Part shown: piece after piece, positions 43,728-52,384 of the stretch
How the letters are laid out: every line of letters starts with the position of its first letter
Numbering within the stretch: the stretch's first letter is position 1
Origin: Roseomonas sp. OT10
GTDB lineage: Bacteria; Pseudomonadota; Alphaproteobacteria; Acetobacterales; Acetobacteraceae
NCBI RefSeq assembly: GCF_020991085.1
Contig: NZ_CP087719.1
Location: 5,193,001-5,257,000, forward strand
DNA length: 64,000 nt
Direction of reading: 5' to 3'
Position numbers and translations under genes: made by a program
Notes under the pieces: model-generated
Databases searched by the model: none
Told to the model about the DNA's origin: nothing
What the model saw: the letters and a program-made list of their open reading frames with translations, nothing else

Positions 43728-45257
43728 TCAGCGCGGGGGCGCCGATTCGATCCAGCGCAACAGCCAGGGGGCCTCCGCATCGCCCTGGGCGATGGCGCGC
43801 CGGTACCAGGCGGCCGCCTCCGCGCGGTCGGCCAGGTCGGTGCGGGCCCCGATCGAGCCGAGGAACAACGGGTCGTAGGTCTTGCCCATCCCGGTCATCG
43901 CCGCGCGCAGCCCGGCCTGGGCGGCCCGGCTGAAGAGCAGGCGTGCGGCGGAGATGTCGCCGAGGTTCAGCATCTCCTCCCCACGCCGCACCAGCGCGGC
44001 CGCCAGGGCTGGCGACGGGGCGGGCGCGACGATGGGCGCGCGCGGAGCGGTCAGGACGGGGGACGCACCCGCCCCGTCGCCGGGAGAAGGCAGCGCGGGC
44101 GGCATGGCAAGCGGGGGTGCCAGGAGCATGGCGGTGCGGGTGGGGGGCGGCTCCTGGCCCGATGGCTCGGACGGGGGGGGCGGGGTCGTGGCCTGGAGGC
44201 TGTCTGCTGCGGTCTCGGCGGTGTCGGGAAGCGGCAGGGCCTCCGGGGCGGCGGCCTCTGCAACAGCAACGGGCGCGGGGGCGACGGGCGCGGGGGCGAC
44301 GGGTACGGGGGCGACGGGTACGGGGGCGACGGGTACGGGGGCGGCGGGCGCGGAGGCAGCCGGCACAGGGGGCGGCAGCGCATCCGGCTCGCTCGGCCGG
44401 GCGACCGGCGGAGGTGGCCAGGCGGCGGGCAACGGGTCCGGCTCCGCCCGCTCGGCCATCTCCGCACCGGCGGTGTCCTCGCTCGGTGCCGCAGCGGGCA
44501 GGGACGGCACGGCCGCGGCCTCGCCGCGGGGCGGCTCCGCGGCCGACAGGGCCGGCATGGGCGGGGGCGCCGTGCGATCCGGTGCGGCGGGGGATGCGGC
44601 GGGCTGCGGCGGATCGGCCCTGGCGACGACCTGGGGCGACGGGGCGGCGGGGGGGCCGAGATACTGCAGCAGCGCGGCACCGCCCCCCAGCCCCAGCAGC
44701 AGCGCGATCCAGAACCAGCGCAGCGCGGCGCCGCCGCGTCCGCGGCGTGCCGTCGCCTCCGGCGCGGCCTGCCGCCCCGGAGGGAAAGCGGCCTCGGGGG
44801 GCTGGCCGCTGGCCACGGTACGCAGCATGAACTCGGCGGAGAGCACCTCGCGCACCCGGGGAACCCAGGCCCCACCGCCGCGCAGCACCAGGGCCGGCTC
44901 GGTCACGAAGGCGCCGTCGAGCGTCGCCCGCAGCCAGGGCAGGTCGCGCAGGGGGACCACCCGGTGCACGATCGGCGGCAGGCCGCCGAAGCTGGCGCGG
45001 AAATCCGCCTTCTCCAGGCGGCGGAGCAGCATGCCCGTCGCGTCCAGCGTCACCGAGGGGGCGACATCGACCAGCGCGATGCCGATCTCCCGGTGCAGCA
45101 GCGTGTAGGGAACCCAGCGCCGCGGGCCGTCGCCCGCCGTCTCGCGATGGCGCAGAAGAAGCCAGCCCGGCTGCATGCCGGCCAGGGCCACGGCCATCAG
45201 CTCATCGGCTTCCTCGGAAGCGGCTGACACGGGTGCCAATCCAGGGAGGACGTCCAT
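43728..45257 (-). CDS. membrane-anchored proline-rich protein with Sel1/TPR-like end
   Basis: A 509-residue protein of unknown function. Residues 1-165 form a conserved-looking globular domain (MQPGWLLLRHRETAGDGPRRWVPYTLLHRE region). One transmembrane segment (ALRWFWIALLLGLGGGAALLQYL) lies near 180-202. A 220-residue Pro/Ala-rich linker follows, with PVAPVPVAP repeats encoded by 15-base DNA repeats. The last 90 residues (AAALVRRGEEMLNLGDISAARLLFSRAAQ) look like a Sel1/TPR helical unit and are predicted periplasmic. It shares the strand and a 50-base spacing with the TAXI gene, so the two may form a module. Confidence 0.65.
   Translation of the reverse strand: MDVLPGLAPVSAASEEADELMAVALAGMQPGWLLLRHRETAGDGPRRWVPYTLLHREIGIALVDVAPSVTLDATGMLLRRLEKADFRASFGGLPPIVHRVVPLRDLPWLRATLDGAFVTEPALVLRGGGAWVPRVREVLSAEFMLRTVASGQPPEAAFPPGRQAAPEATARRGRGGAALRWFWIALLLGLGGGAALLQYLGPPAAPSPQVVARADPPQPAASPAAPDRTAPPPMPALSAAEPPRGEAAAVPSLPAAAPSEDTAGAEMAERAEPDPLPAAWPPPPVARPSEPDALPPPVPAASAPAAPVPVAPVPVAPVPVAPAPVAPAPVAVAEAAAPEALPLPDTAETAADSLQATTPPPPSEPSGQEPPPTRTAMLLAPPLAMPPALPSPGDGAGASPVLTAPRAPIVAPAPSPALAAALVRRGEEMLNLGDISAARLLFSRAAQAGLRAAMTGMGKTYDPLFLGSIGARTDLADRAEAAAWYRRAIAQGDAEAPWLLRWIESAPPR
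44266..44355 (-). repeat. 15-base tandem repeats within the proline-rich linker
   Basis: Six head-to-tail 15-base units related to GCGACGGGTACGGGG (plus-strand view) are present; three are identical. On the coding strand each encodes a PVAPV-type pentapeptide, so copy-number change would lengthen or shorten the linker without shifting the frame. Confidence 0.85.
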
Positions 45258-45629
45258 CCTGATCCCAGAAAAGCATTTCGATCAAAAAATGTAAAAGGTC
45301 TGCCGAATTCTGCCTTTGCTGCCCGGATCGGCGCCAGTTCCCGGATATATGCAGCAAAATCAATCATCTGATGCTGTGCTGTGCAAGCGTTGGGGCTTGG
45401 CAGCTGACGGGCGGGCGTCATCGCGCCGCCATAATTTATTAACCTTTGGAGCGGATTCTGATCCGCTTGTGCCTGTCGCGAGCCCAGGCTCCTGCGGCCG
45501 CGACGTTCCGTGGGCAGGCGGGCTGCCATCCACCCGGCCTTTGCGGGGACAGCGCCCCGGCCTGCCTCATCCGGCCAGCCTTCGGGGGGGAGGCGCCGCC
45601 GGCACGCCCGGCCGGCGGCACCGGCCCGG
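45258..45629. other. intergenic region with an AT-rich core
   Basis: Bases 45258-45480 are much richer in A and T than the rest of the window, including GATCAAAAAATGTAAAAGG, GGATATATGCAGCAAAATC and CCATAATTTATTAACC. This should hold the promoter of the proline-rich gene, which starts at 45257. Short plus- and minus-strand ORFs cross the region, but their codons are not G/C-biased at the third position as real genes here are. Bases 45490-45629 are GC-rich and lie downstream of ahpD. Confidence 0.5.
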
Positions 45630-46184
45630 TCAGGCGGCGGCGGCCACCGCCGGCGCGCCGACCGCTGCCGCCTCGCCGTCCAGGACCGCCGCCACCGCAT
45701 GCACCACGGCCGCGATGCGCACCGCCGCCTGCACCTGCTCCTGGGTGACGCCGTGCTGGCGGACCACCTTCTCGTGGCTCTCCAGGCACATGCCGCAGCC
45801 GTTGATGGCGGAGACGGAGATCGACCACAGCTCGAAATCCACCTTGTCCACGCCCGGCTTGGCCATGACGTTCATCCGCAGCCGCGCCGGCATGTTGGCG
45901 TAGTCGCCGCCGACCAGATGGGTGAAGCGGTAGTAGATGTTGTTCATGCCCATGATCGCGGCCGCCGCCTTGGCGGCGGTCAGCGCCTCGGGCGACAGCT
46001 TCGGGCCGAACTCGGCCACCAGGGCGGAGGTCACCACCGGGCTGCGCGAGGCGAGGGCGCTGACCACGAAGCAGCCGTCGCGCTGCTGGTCGGTGAGAAC
46101 GGTCTCGCTGGCCAGGCTGCCGAGATTCAGCTTCAGGTCGCGGGCGTAGTCGGGAAGGCTGTTGCGCAGGCTCTCGAGCGACAT
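45630..46184 (-). CDS. ahpD: alkylhydroperoxidase AhpD
   Basis: A 184-residue thiol peroxidase partner of the AhpD/carboxymuconolactone decarboxylase fold. The redox pair C130-GM-C133 and H137 in [10 protein letters not shown] have the same numbering as the active site of Mycobacterium tuberculosis AhpD. It reduces oxidised AhpC. ATG 46184 was chosen over 46205 because GGAG lies just upstream. It lies downstream of ahpC across a hairpin-bearing spacer. The last 20 residues are alanine-rich. Confidence 0.95.
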   Translation of the reverse strand: MSLESLRNSLPDYARDLKLNLGSLASETVLTDQQRDGCFVVSALASRSPVVTSALVAEFGPKLSPEALTAAKAAAAIMGMNNIYYRFTHLVGGDYANMPARLRMNVMAKPGVDKVDFELWSISVSAINGCGMCLESHEKVVRQHGVTQEQVQAAVRIAAVVHAVAAVLDGEAAAVGAPAVAAAA

Positions 46185-46310
46185 GCTGGTGGTCTCCCTC
46201 GTCATATCCGTGTCTGGGGGATGGTCCGGCCGGACCGGCGGGCGGAGCGGGGTGGGGGGGGAGCCCGCTCGGCGCGCCGTCCCCCCGGCCGTCGGGGGGG
46301 GAGGCGAGGT

Positions 46311-46340
46311 GGCCCGGGACGGCGGGTGCCGCCCCGGGCC
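46311..46340 (-). terminator. intercistronic hairpin between ahpC and ahpD
   Basis: Arms GGCCCGGGACGGC (46311-46323) and GCCGCCCCGGGCC (46328-46340) pair with few mismatches. It may attenuate transcription so that ahpC is made in excess of ahpD. There is no clear T run. Confidence 0.35.
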
Positions 46341-46352
46341 GGCAGGCCGCGA

Positions 46353-46907
46353 TCAGGCGGCCGGCTTGAGGACCTCTTCGCCCTGCTTCCAGTTGCAGGG
46401 GCACAGCTCGTCCGTCTGCAGCGCGTCGAGCACGCGCAGGACCTCCTGCGGGTTGCGGCCGACGTTCAGGTCGTTGACCGACACGAAGCGGATGATGCCC
46501 TCGGGGTCGACGATGAAGGTGGCGCGCAGCGCGACGCCGGCGCCCTTGTCGAGCACGCCGCACTCCGCCGCCAGCTCGCGCTTGATGTCGGCCAGCATCG
46601 CGAAGGGCAGGTCCTTCAGGTCGGCATGGTGCGTGCGCCAGTTCAGGTGCACGAACTCGCTGTCGATCGACACGCCGTAGACCACCGCGTCACGGTCGGC
46701 GAACTCGGTGTTCAGCTTGCCGAAGGCGACGATCTCGGTCGGGCAGACGAAGGTGAAGTCCTTCGGCCAGAAGAACACGACCTTCCACTTGCCCTGGTTG
46801 TCCGCGTCGGACAGGTCGGTGAAGGCGGTGTTGAGGTTCAGCCCCTCGGGGCCACCCTTCACGGCGGTCAGCTTGAAGGAGGGAAACTTGTCGCCAACGG
46901 TCAGCAT
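46353..46907 (-). CDS. ahpC: alkyl hydroperoxide reductase AhpC (peroxiredoxin)
   Basis: A 184-residue peroxiredoxin that reduces peroxides. The peroxidatic cysteine is C55 in FTFVCPTEIV. Two resolving-region cysteines C169 and C171 occur in ELCPCNW, the three-cysteine pattern of the mycobacterial AhpC that works with AhpD rather than AhpF. That agrees with ahpD downstream. The gene is divergent from oxyR, the expected peroxide-responsive activator. Confidence 0.96.
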   Translation of the reverse strand: MLTVGDKFPSFKLTAVKGGPEGLNLNTAFTDLSDADNQGKWKVVFFWPKDFTFVCPTEIVAFGKLNTEFADRDAVVYGVSIDSEFVHLNWRTHHADLKDLPFAMLADIKRELAAECGVLDKGAGVALRATFIVDPEGIIRFVSVNDLNVGRNPQEVLRVLDALQTDELCPCNWKQGEEVLKPAA

Positions 46908-47087
46908 GTGGCTCTTGTTCCTTTAGCAGCCGGTCTTGCGGGACACCGCCCCGTTCGGGTGCCCGGCGCGGCCCCGGCCCCTGGGGGCGGTGGGCAGCAG
47001 CCTGGGCCGCGGCGTCTGGCGGGGTTATGACGCAGTGCGGTATAGCGCTCAAATGAATAGATTTTGTTAGGATGATCGATCCCTTCG
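46908..47087. promoter_or_regulatory. divergent ahpC/oxyR control region
   Basis: The 180-base gap holds both promoters. The 45 bases before oxyR are AT-rich and contain TATAG (47041-47045) and AATAGATTTTG (47056-47066), which resemble spaced ATAG half-sites of OxyR operators. The full OxyR consensus could not be matched by eye, so the exact site is uncertain. Confidence 0.5.
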
Positions 47088-48011
47088 ATGAACATCCTGC
47101 CCAGCCCGCAGCAGCTCCGCTACCTCGCCGCCCTGGCCGATCACGGGCATTTCGGCCGCGCCGCGGCGGCCTGCGCGGTCACCCAGTCCACCCTCTCGGC
47201 CGGGATCATCGCGCTGGAGCGGCATCTGGCCACCCCGCTGCTGGAGCGCGGCGCCGCCAAGCGCCCCGTCTTCACCCGGGCGGGACTCGAGATCCTGGCC
47301 CGCGCCCGGGAGGCGCTGGCGGCGCTGGAGGCCGTGGCCGAGACCGCCGCCGCGACGCGCGACCCGCTGAGTGGCCCGCTGCGCCTGGGGGTGATCCCCA
47401 CGATCGGCCCCTTCCTGCTGCCGAGGCTGATGCCGGCGCTGCGGCAGAGCTTTCCCCGGCTGCAGCTCTGGCTGCGCGAGGATCTGACCCGCACCCTGGC
47501 CAGCGAGCTGGAGGCCGGGCGGCTGGACCTGCTTCTGCTTGCCCTGCCGGTCTCGCTGCCGGGGGTCGAGATCCTGCCCCTGGCCGAGGACCCCTTCCTC
47601 GTCGCCTTGCCGGCCAACCACCGGCTCGCCGCCCAGCCGGCCGTGCCCGCCGCCGCCCTGGCCGCGGAGCGGATGCTGCTGCTGGAGGACGGCCATTGCC
47701 TGCGCGAGCACGCCCTCTCCGCCTGCCGCCTGCCTGGCCCCTCGCATGGCGAGGGCTTCGCCGCCACCAGCCTGCACACGCTGGCGCAGATGGTGGCCGG
47801 CGGGCTCGGGGTGACGCTGCTGCCGCGCCTCGCCGTGGCGGGCGGCGTGCTGGCCGGCGCCGCCGTGGTGCTGCGCCCGCTGGAGGACACGCCCGGCCGG
47901 GTGCTGGGCCTCGCCTGGCGCCGCCGCTCGCCCCGCGCCGCGGAATTCGCGGGGCTGGCGGAGGTGATCCGCAAGGCCCTGGCCACCGCCACGGATGACG
48001 ACGCCGGCTGA
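47088..48011 (+). CDS. oxyR: OxyR, peroxide-sensing LysR-type regulator
   Basis: A 307-residue LysR-family activator. The HTH is at the N terminus (LRYLAALADHGHFGRAAAACAVTQ). The key feature is the redox pair C204 and C213 in EDGHCLREHALSAC, nine residues apart exactly as C199 and C208 of Escherichia coli OxyR, which form a disulfide on contact with peroxide. Divergent ahpC-ahpD are the expected targets. The TGA stop is the start of repeat element E. Confidence 0.95.
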   Translation: MNILPSPQQLRYLAALADHGHFGRAAAACAVTQSTLSAGIIALERHLATPLLERGAAKRPVFTRAGLEILARAREALAALEAVAETAAATRDPLSGPLRLGVIPTIGPFLLPRLMPALRQSFPRLQLWLREDLTRTLASELEAGRLDLLLLALPVSLPGVEILPLAEDPFLVALPANHRLAAQPAVPAAALAAERMLLLEDGHCLREHALSACRLPGPSHGEGFAATSLHTLAQMVAGGLGVTLLPRLAVAGGVLAGAAVVLRPLEDTPGRVLGLAWRRRSPRAAEFAGLAEVIRKALATATDDDAG

Positions 48012-48180
48012 TGCCGGTGGGGGATGCTTGCCGCCCCGGACCCCCTTATCCGCCGGGAGCAGAGCCCCTGGCCCCCCGTTCACGGACGCCGTGCGCGCCG
48101 GGGAGCCTCGCTCCCCGACGGCTGCGGGTCGCAGCGCATGCGGCCTTGGGTTGCGCTTCCGGCGCCCTGGCGGAACGGCG
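48009..48180 (+). repeat. intergenic repeat element, shortened copy E
   Basis: A 172-base half-element between the convergent oxyR and dehydratase genes. It starts TGATGCCGGTGG at the oxyR stop. It shares with copy D the blocks CCGGGAGCAGAGCCCCTGG and CCGTTCACGGACGC, and carries the hairpin with arms GCCGGGGAGC (48097-48106) and GCTCCCCGAC (48110-48119, one mismatch). The half with the CCGGGGCC/GGCCCCGG hairpin is missing. Confidence 0.7.
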
Positions 48181-49112
48181 CTAGAGCGGGACCGAGCCGG
48201 GATCGGTGTTCCCGCCGCAGACCAGGACGCCGATGCGCGCCCCCGCCGGCGGCACCCAGCGGCCGGAGGTCAGGGCCGCCAGGGCGGTGGCGCCCCCCGG
48301 CTCGGCCACCAGGCGGCAGGCGGACCACAGCCGGCGCTGCGCGTCGCGGATGGCCGCGTCGGACACCAGCACGGCGGTGCGGATCTGCTCGCGGGCGATG
48401 GCGAACATCAGCGACCCCACCCGCCGGGCGCCGAGGCTGTCCGCCGCCAGCCCGCCGACCGGGCTGTCCACCGGCTCCCCCGCCGCCAGCGCGTCGTGCA
48501 GGGAGGGACAGGATTCCGGCTCGACGCTGACCACCTCGACGCCGCGCCCGGCGTACCAGGCGGCCATGCCGCCGATCAGCCCGCCGCCGCCGGCGGCGAC
48601 CAGCACATGGGTCAGCTCCGGCGCGTCCTGCCACCATTCCAGCGCCACCGTGCCCTGGCCGGCCAGGGTCTCCGGCTGGTCATAGGCATGGACGACCAGC
48701 GCACCCGTCTCGGCCGCACGCGCCTGGCTGGCGGCGAGCGCCTCGGTGTAGCTCGCGCCCACCTGCACCAGCGTCGCGCCCTCGTCGCGGATGCGGGCGA
48801 CCTTGGCGGGGGCGGAGATGGTGGGGACGAAGATCTCCGCTGCCACCCCCGGACCCGCGCGGCATGGGCGACCGCCACGCCGTGGTTCCCGCCCGAGGCG
48901 GCGATCACCCCGGCCGCCGGCAGCGGGTTCGACAGCAGCCGGTTGAACGCCCCGCGCGTCTTGAAGGAGCCGGCGGCCTGCAGCAGCTCCAGCTTCAGCA
49001 TGACGGGGAGAGGGGTGCCCAGCGCCCCGGCGGGCAGGGCGAGGAGGGGCGTGCGGCGGATCCGGCCGGCGATTCGCGCGGCCGCCGCCTCGATCTCGGC
49101 ATGGCTGGTCAT
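48181..49112 (-). pseudogene. threonine/serine dehydratase-like gene with a -1 base frameshift
   Basis: Two reading frames together encode one PLP-dependent fold type II enzyme of about 310 residues. The first frame starts at ATG 49112 (MTSHAEIEAAAARIAGRIRR), contains the PLP lysine motif AGSFKTRGAFN and ASGGNHGVAVAHAARVRG, and breaks near 48850. The second frame continues with AAEIFVPTISAPAKVARIRD and includes the phosphate-binding AAGGGGLIGG. The shift falls at a run of five C (48846-48850; G on the coding strand); a sixth base would restore one continuous enzyme. It is either a recent inactivation or a homopolymer sequencing error. The family deaminates threonine or serine, or hydroxyectoine-like amino acids (EutB branch). 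Confidence 0.8.
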
Positions 49113-49168
49113 GGGCGCCCAGGCTGGCAGCCGGGGCGCGGAGGGGCAAGGCGGGGCGGCGTCGCGGA

Positions 49169-49813
49169 TCAGCGCGGCGCGGCGGCCCGTGCGGCGGACC
49201 CGGCGGGCTGTGATGTCCGCTGGCGCAGGGCCAGGACCAGCACCAGCCCCGCCACCAGGGCCAGCCCGAGCAGGACCGTCCCTTCCGGCCCCCGCATCAG
49301 CGCCTCGCCACCCTGGGCGGCGGCATAGCCGGGCAGCAGCATCAGCGGTGCCCAAAGGATGGCGGAGGCGATGTTGGCCGCCTGGAAATGCCGTTCCGGC
49401 ATCCGGGCCACGCCCGCCGCGGCCGGCGCCACGGCGCGCACCGGGCCGAGGAAGCGGCCGAAGAACACCGCCGCCCAGCCCCAGCGCCGGAACATCACCA
49501 TCGCCCGGGCATAGCCGCGCCGGCTGCGGCGCGGCAGCCAGCGGCGCACGGCGCGCTTGCCGCCCCAGCGGAAGGCCCAGTAGCCGCAGGCATCGCCGAG
49601 GATGGCGCCCAGGGCGGCGGCGACCAGCACCGGGACCGGCTCCAGGAGGCCGCCGCCCACCATCGCGCCGAGCGCCAGCAGGAGGGCGGTGGCCGGGACC
49701 AGGAGGCTGATGCCGGGGAAGGATTCCAGGAAGGTGATCGCGAAGACCATGGCCGGGGCCCAGGCGCGGTGCTCCCGCAGCCAGTGCTGGAGGGTGTCGG
49801 GCAGGACGTCCAT
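49169..49813 (-). CDS. DedA-family membrane protein
   Basis: A 214-residue polytopic protein of the DedA/VTT superfamily, linked to undecaprenyl-phosphate or phospholipid flipping and membrane homeostasis. Family motifs are [19 protein letters not shown] (the E..P element), [19 protein letters not shown] and [23 protein letters not shown], which contains the conserved arginines. It starts at 49813, opposite the ynfA-like gene, with a 105-base divergent spacer. Confidence 0.9.
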   Translation of the reverse strand: MDVLPDTLQHWLREHRAWAPAMVFAITFLESFPGISLLVPATALLLALGAMVGGGLLEPVPVLVAAALGAILGDACGYWAFRWGGKRAVRRWLPRRSRRGYARAMVMFRRWGWAAVFFGRFLGPVRAVAPAAAGVARMPERHFQAANIASAILWAPLMLLPGYAAAQGGEALMRGPEGTVLLGLALVAGLVLVLALRQRTSQPAGSAARAAAPR

Positions 49814-49918
49814 GATGCGGCATGCATTACAGATCGTTCATCTTGCCGGCAAGCGGACTCTGCTGCGGCGCAGCGCCCCGGCTGGCGGGAGATCGCCGGC
49901 GGGAGCAGTCTGGCGCCC

Positions 49919-50245
49919 ATGACCTCCTCCCTGGCCTTCGTGGCCGCCGCCCTGGCAGAGATCGCCGGCTGCTTCGCCGTCTGGGGCTGGCTGCGCCGGG
50001 GCTGGTCCGCCTGGGTGCTGCTGCCCGGCCTCGCCGCCCTGCTCGGCTTCGCGGCGCTGCTGACCCTGGCCGAGACCGAGGCGGCGGGGCGGGCCTATGC
50101 CGCCTATGGCGGCGTCTACGTCGCGATGGCGCTGGCCTGGCTCTGGCTGGCGGAGGGCGTGCGGCCCGACCGCTGGGACCTGCTGGGCGGGGCGGTCACG
50201 CTGCTCGGCACGGCCATCATCCTGTTCGGGCGGCGCGCCGCGTGA
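49919..50245 (+). CDS. YnfA/UPF0060 small membrane protein
   Basis: A 108-residue protein with four hydrophobic helices of the YnfA (UPF0060) family, recognised by [19 protein letters not shown] at the start and [31 protein letters not shown] near the end. YnfA proteins resemble small multidrug transporters, but the physiological substrate is unclear. It lies 46 bases before hprK on the same strand and may share its promoter. Confidence 0.93.
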   Translation: MTSSLAFVAAALAEIAGCFAVWGWLRRGWSAWVLLPGLAALLGFAALLTLAETEAAGRAYAAYGGVYVAMALAWLWLAEGVRPDRWDLLGGAVTLLGTAIILFGRRAA

Positions 50246-50291
50246 GACACCCCGCCGAACGCGCCGCTTTCCCTCCCGTCACCGTTTCGCC

Positions 50292-50807
50292 ATGATCGCC
50301 CCGGACCCGGACGGGGAGACGGCAAGACGGACCATGCTTCAGCACGGCAGCTGCGCCGCGCGGGACGGGCGGGGCGTGTTGCTGCTCGGCCTGCCGGGGG
50401 CCGGGAAGTCCGATCTGCTGCTGCGCCTGCTGGACCGCGGCTGGCGGCTGGTCGCCGACGACCAGGTGCTGCTCTCCCGGCGGGGGGCTGCGATGTGGGC
50501 GGAGCCGCCGCAGGCGTTGCGGGGCATGCTGGAGGTGCGTGGTCTGGGCATCCTGGAAGGGCTGGAATGGGAGGCGCCGGTGCCGCTCGGCCTGGCGGTC
50601 GAGTGCGTGGGGCGCGAGGCGGTGCCGCGCCTGCCGCAGCCGCGCGCCTGGACCCCGCCCGGCGAGGCGGCCGGCGGCGTGGCGACCGGCCTGCCGTTGC
50701 TGGCGCTGCACCCCTTCGGGGCCTCCGCGCCCCGCCGGCTGGAGCTGGCGCTGGCGCTGGCGGAGGGCCGGCTGACCGCCCGTGCCGGGGCCTTCGCGCC
50801 GCCATGA
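50292..50807 (+). CDS. hprK: HPr kinase/phosphorylase, short alphaproteobacterial form
   Basis: A 171-residue protein containing only the kinase domain of HPrK, which phosphorylates a serine of HPr with ATP. The P-loop GLPGAGKS is at residues 33-40, followed by RLVADDQVLL and the family signature MLEVRGLGILE. The N-terminal domain of the Gram-positive enzyme (about 310 residues in all) is absent, as usual in alphaproteobacteria. Its stop overlaps the rapZ start by ATGA. The predicted target is S53 of the HPr encoded 2 kb downstream. Confidence 0.92.
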   Translation: MIAPDPDGETARRTMLQHGSCAARDGRGVLLLGLPGAGKSDLLLRLLDRGWRLVADDQVLLSRRGAAMWAEPPQALRGMLEVRGLGILEGLEWEAPVPLGLAVECVGREAVPRLPQPRAWTPPGEAAGGVATGLPLLALHPFGASAPRRLELALALAEGRLTARAGAFAPP

Positions 50808-51844
50808 CCGATGCCGCTCCCGATGCCGCGTCCGGGGCCCTGGCCCCGGCCCCGCGCCGCGTGGTCGTGGTCACCGGGCTCTCGGGCGCCGGGAAGTCCT
50901 CGATCCTGCGGGTGCTCGAGGATCTGGGCTACGAGACGGTGGACAACCCGCCGCTCTCCGTCCTGGGCGGGCTGGTGGCCGAGCCGGGCGAGGCCCCGCT
51001 GGCGGTGGGGGTGGACGCCCGTACCCGCGGCTTCGACGCCCCCGCCCTGGCCTCGGGGCTGGAGGCGCTGCGCCGCCGCGGCGACCTGCGGCTGGAGGTG
51101 GTCTTCGCCACGGCCGACGAGGACGCGTTGCTGCGCCGCTATTCCGAGACGCGGCGCCGCCACCCCCTGGCCCCCGACAGCGCCGGGGTGGCGGAGGGGA
51201 TCGCCCGGGAGGTGGAGCTGACCGACCCGCTGCGCGAGGCGGCGGACTGGGTGCTGGACACCACTGGCCTGCCGCTGCCCGAGCTGCGCCGCATGGTCGA
51301 GCGCCGGCTGGGACCGGAGGAGGCGGCCGGCGCCGGGGGGCTGCGCCGGGGGATGCTGGTCAGCCTCCGCTCCTTCGCCTATCCCGCCGGCCTGCCGCGG
51401 GACGCGGATCTGGTCTTCGATATGCGGTTCCTGCAAAACCCGCACTACGATCCCAGATTGCGTCCCCTGACCGGGCGGGATGCGGCGGTCGCCGCCTTCA
51501 TCGAAGCCGACCCGGATTTCGCGCCGTTCTGGGACCGCATGACCGCCCTGCTGGATCTGCTGCTGCCGCGCTACGTCGCGGAGGGCAAGAAGTACCTGAC
51601 CGTCGCCCTGGGCTGCACCGGAGGCAAGCACCGGTCCGTCCTGGCCGCCGAGCGCCTGGCGGCCCGGCTGGCCGGGCAGGGCTGGCGCGTCGACCTGTCG
51701 CACCGCGAGCTGCGCCTGCCCGCCGCCCGGGTCGGGGAGGGCGGCCCTTCCACCGCGCCGGGCCCGGGGGCCCGTGCCATGCCGGCCGGCGGGGAAGCCG
51801 GCGGCGTCCTTGAGGGGCCGGAGGCCCGTACCGTCTCGCCATGA
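50804..51844 (+). CDS. rapZ: RapZ, P-loop nucleotide-binding regulator
   Basis: A 346-residue YvcJ/RapZ family protein. The Walker A motif GLSGAGKS is at residues 25-32 and the C-terminal domain has YLTVALGCTGGKHRSV, the conserved core. In enterobacteria RapZ binds small RNAs that control glucosamine-6-phosphate synthase; in alphaproteobacteria its role is less clear. The last 40-odd residues (after HRELRLPAARV) are a low-complexity Gly/Pro extension beyond the usual 285-residue length. It overlaps both neighbours by 4 bases, within the PTS operon. Confidence 0.94.
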   Translation: MTDAAPDAASGALAPAPRRVVVVTGLSGAGKSSILRVLEDLGYETVDNPPLSVLGGLVAEPGEAPLAVGVDARTRGFDAPALASGLEALRRRGDLRLEVVFATADEDALLRRYSETRRRHPLAPDSAGVAEGIAREVELTDPLREAADWVLDTTGLPLPELRRMVERRLGPEEAAGAGGLRRGMLVSLRSFAYPAGLPRDADLVFDMRFLQNPHYDPRLRPLTGRDAAVAAFIEADPDFAPFWDRMTALLDLLLPRYVAEGKKYLTVALGCTGGKHRSVLAAERLAARLAGQGWRVDLSHRELRLPAARVGEGGPSTAPGPGARAMPAGGEAGGVLEGPEARTVSP

Positions 51845-52287
51845 TCGGAATCGTCCTGGTCACCCACGGCCGCCTGGCCGAGGAGCTGCGGCTCGCCATG
51901 GAACACGTGGTCGGTCCCCAGCCCGGCGTGGCGACCATCTGCATCGGTCCCGACGACGACCTTGAGGGGCGGCGCGCGGAGATCCGCGCCTGCGTCTCCC
52001 GCGTGCGGCAGGGCGACGGCGTGGTGGTGCTGACCGACATGTTCGGCGGCACCCCGTCCAACCTCGCCGTCTCGATGATGGATTCGCCGGATGTGGAGGT
52101 GGTGGCGGGGGTGAACCTGCCGCTGCTGGTCAAGCTCGCCCGGCTGCGCGGGACCGAGCCGATGGCGAGCGCGGTGGAGCACGCCGTCGCCGCCGGGCGG
52201 AAGTACCTGGGCACCGTGGCCAGCCTGCGGGGCTACGGGCCGACACCGCCGCTGCCCGCGCCCGCGATCCAGAAGGTGGCGTCTTGA
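51841..52287 (+). CDS. EIIA of the mannose PTS family
   Basis: A 148-residue phosphocarrier of the EIIA-Man type. The phosphorylated histidine is H9 in GIVLVTHGRLAEEL, and DMFGGTPSNLAVSMM is a further family motif. No EIIB, EIIC or EIID permease genes follow, so this is a regulatory rather than a sugar-importing PTS. It receives phosphate from HPr encoded downstream. The C-terminal 15 residues are a loose extension. Confidence 0.93.
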   Translation: MIGIVLVTHGRLAEELRLAMEHVVGPQPGVATICIGPDDDLEGRRAEIRACVSRVRQGDGVVVLTDMFGGTPSNLAVSMMDSPDVEVVAGVNLPLLVKLARLRGTEPMASAVEHAVAAGRKYLGTVASLRGYGPTPPLPAPAIQKVAS

Positions 52288-52384
52288 GCCTGCCACGATC
52301 CCGTCCGACCATGGTGCCCCGCCGCCGGGCCGGCTTCCGGGACGGGGCCGCGCGGCACCGCGCGACGCAGGAGGGAGGAACGCC

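Noticed and set aside
45316-45903. Short plus-strand ORF, and the opposing minus-strand ORF at 45197-45700, in the AT-rich pocket
   Set aside because: Codon third positions are not G/C-biased over the AT-rich part, the frames run into antisense of ahpD or the proline-rich gene, and no family motif is present.
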